Part shown: one piece after another, positions 62,930 through 64,000 of the stretch
Layout: every line of letters begins with the position of its first letter
Position numbering within the stretch: the stretch's first letter is position 1
Origin: Nocardia salmonicida NBRC 13393
Lineage (GTDB): Bacteria; Actinomycetota; Actinomycetes; Mycobacteriales; Mycobacteriaceae
Assembly: GCF_001613085.1 (NCBI RefSeq)
Contig: NZ_BDBR01000013.1
Location: 124,001-188,000 of the forward strand
Length of the DNA: 64,000 nucleotides
Direction of reading: 5' to 3'
Translations under genes and position numbers: made by a program
Notes under the pieces: generated by a model
What the model was told of the DNA's origin: nothing
The model's input: only the letters and a program-made list of their open reading frames with translations
Database searches by the model: none

Positions 62930-64000
62930 TCAGGGCGGTCCGAGCCGGGTGACCAGACCTCGGTCCCCGTCTACCCGAACCCGGTCTCCGGTGCGCAGCA
63001 CCGTCGTGGCCACCAAGGTGTTGACCACGCACGGGAGACCGTATTCGCGCGCCACCACAGCGCCGTGCGATACCGAGCTGCCGATGTCGGTGACCAGCGC
63101 GCCGATGACGGTGAAGTACGGCGTCCACCCCACGTCGGTGACCGGAGCGACCAGGATCTCGCCGGGCTGCACTTCTCGCGCGTCGACGATCGACTTCGCC
63201 ACGCGCACAATGCCTTCGACGCTGCCCCGGCTCGCGGGCCTGCCCACGATCTGGTTGTCGGTGATCGCGTGCGGCGGCGGAGCGAGCCGCGGGGCAGGCC
63301 TGCCCACCGATACGTCGTCGAACTCGAGGGAGTTCTGGTACGCCAGTGCTTCTCGGCGCTGCAGCGCGCACTGCACGAGGTCGGCGATGTCATCGGTGCC
63401 GACGACGCGAGCCAACTCGGCACGGTCGAAGAAGAAGACGAGGTCGGCATCGGGCAGTCGCCCCGACTCGACCAGCACCGCTCCCAGATGGCGGTAGCCC
63501 AGCTTCAGCGCGTGCGCCATCAGCGCCATCTTCGACTTCGTCTTCTCGCGTCCGCGGGCGCCGCCCTGCGCCAGCCGGGCGAGAAACCTGATGGTCGCCG
63601 ATCCGGGCGTCCTCTCGGGCGCGGGCAGCGGTGCGCGGTGAGCCGGATCCAGTGCCGAGCGCAGCATGACCTGCATCATCGCTCCCAGCCCGCCGGGGTC
63701 TTCGGCCCAGGACGGATCGCGCATGCACAGCTCGCGGTACCCGCGGTGACCGTGCCGAGCCGAGAACTGTCGCAACGCCTCGCCGCCGGGGTCGCTCGCC
63801 GTCCGCAGCTCGATCACCGCGTCGGCAGGCTCCGCCGCGAGAAACCTCTCGGCAGCCGCATGATCGGCGGCGATGGTTCGCACCACCGCGTCGAGCTCCT
63901 CCACCATGAGCGCGCTCTCGACATCGGCCGCGCCGGCCATCAGCCGGGTGGCCTCGGCGCGACCCTCGTCCGCGTCGAGCCCGTTCTCGACCGCCTGTTT
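62930..64000 (-). CDS. PEP-utilising enzyme / rifampicin phosphotransferase-like protein, truncated at the window edge
   Basis: Only the C-terminal 356 residues are in the window; the frame is open to base 64000, so the N-terminal part lies beyond. Seen: near the end, a PEP-utiliser mobile (swivelling) domain with AITDNQIVGRPASRGSVEG, then GEILVAPVTDVGWTPYF and the phosphohistidine loop SSVSHGAVVAREYGLPCV. The part before is a helical linker as in PEP synthase-like phosphotransferases. Known relatives include rifampicin phosphotransferase, PEP synthase and pyruvate phosphate dikinase; which one cannot be decided without the ATP-grasp domain. Convergent with argH. Confidence 0.8.
   Translation of the reverse strand, partial: KQAVENGLDADEGRAEATRLMAGAADVESALMVEELDAVVRTIAADHAAAERFLAAEPADAVIELRTASDPGGEALRQFSARHGHRGYRELCMRDPSWAEDPGGLGAMMQVMLRSALDPAHRAPLPAPERTPGSATIRFLARLAQGGARGREKTKSKMALMAHALKLGYRHLGAVLVESGRLPDADLVFFFDRAELARVVGTDDIADLVQCALQRREALAYQNSLEFDDVSVGRPAPRLAPPPHAITDNQIVGRPASRGSVEGIVRVAKSIVDAREVQPGEILVAPVTDVGWTPYFTVIGALVTDIGSSVSHGAVVAREYGLPCVVNTLVATTVLRTGDRVRVDGDRGLVTRLGPP

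Overview
The window is a 64 kb piece of a high-GC actinobacterial chromosome. It most likely comes from Nocardia or a close relative among the mycolic-acid bacteria. The gene order uvrA / infC-rpmI-rplT-tsnR / pheS-pheT / argC-J-B-D-F-R ... argG-H follows the backbone known from Mycobacterium tuberculosis, and the DevR/DosR-type regulator keeps the same key residues at the same positions as the tuberculosis protein. GTG and TTG starts, ATGA/GTGA overlaps, a four-gene conservon and IdeR-type iron boxes fit the same group. I saw no insertion sequence, prophage, CRISPR array, rRNA or tRNA.

Layout. 1-1270: the end of a long-form ribosome hibernation factor, convergent with devR. 1591-8015: uvrA with an unusual Lys/Ala tail, two tiny duplicated peptide genes, a DUF1844 protein, the IF3-L35-L20 operon with an ATC start, and an rRNA methyltransferase. 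8019-12238: two divergent regulator/target pairs (MarR with an NmrA-like oxidoreductase, TetR with a DHA2 exporter) and a conserved hypothetical gene pair. 12806-16388: pheST. 16513-20267: a double TerD protein coupled to a hydrolase, then two unrecognised genes. 20644-24912: a conservon (histidine kinase, roadblock, DUF742, GTPase). 24931-28558: a coupled secreted-protein/membrane-protein pair and a TetR-controlled secreted lipase. 29296-33366: an iron-siderophore ABC transporter around a double iron box. 33421-37486: an acetyltransferase, a glyoxalase-fold protein, PEP carboxylase and a small secreted peptide.

37592-44957 is a divergent catabolic cluster: RidA, IclR regulator and KDG kinase on one side; a PLP deaminase, an N-acyl-D-amino-acid-type deacylase, a KDPG aldolase and a GntP permease on the other. 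Together these could take N-acetyl-D-glucosaminate (an oxidised chitin product) to pyruvate and glyceraldehyde-3-phosphate. 45036-49774 holds further regulator/enzyme pairs, each with a clear palindromic operator. 49860-50381 is an antiporter remnant with its middle deleted.

50423-56337 is the arginine operon, with a MIRU-like element between argF and argR. 56344-59910 interrupts the usual argR-argG junction and carries a TetR/DHA2 pair, an aldose-1-epimerase-like gene and three tandem genes for homologous acidic peptides of 43-51 residues. These peptides resemble in size and character the PorA/PorH channel peptides of corynebacterial outer membranes and are the best candidate for something undescribed here. 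argG (with its own ARG box, nearly identical to that of argC), argH and a truncated PEP-utilising phosphotransferase end the window.
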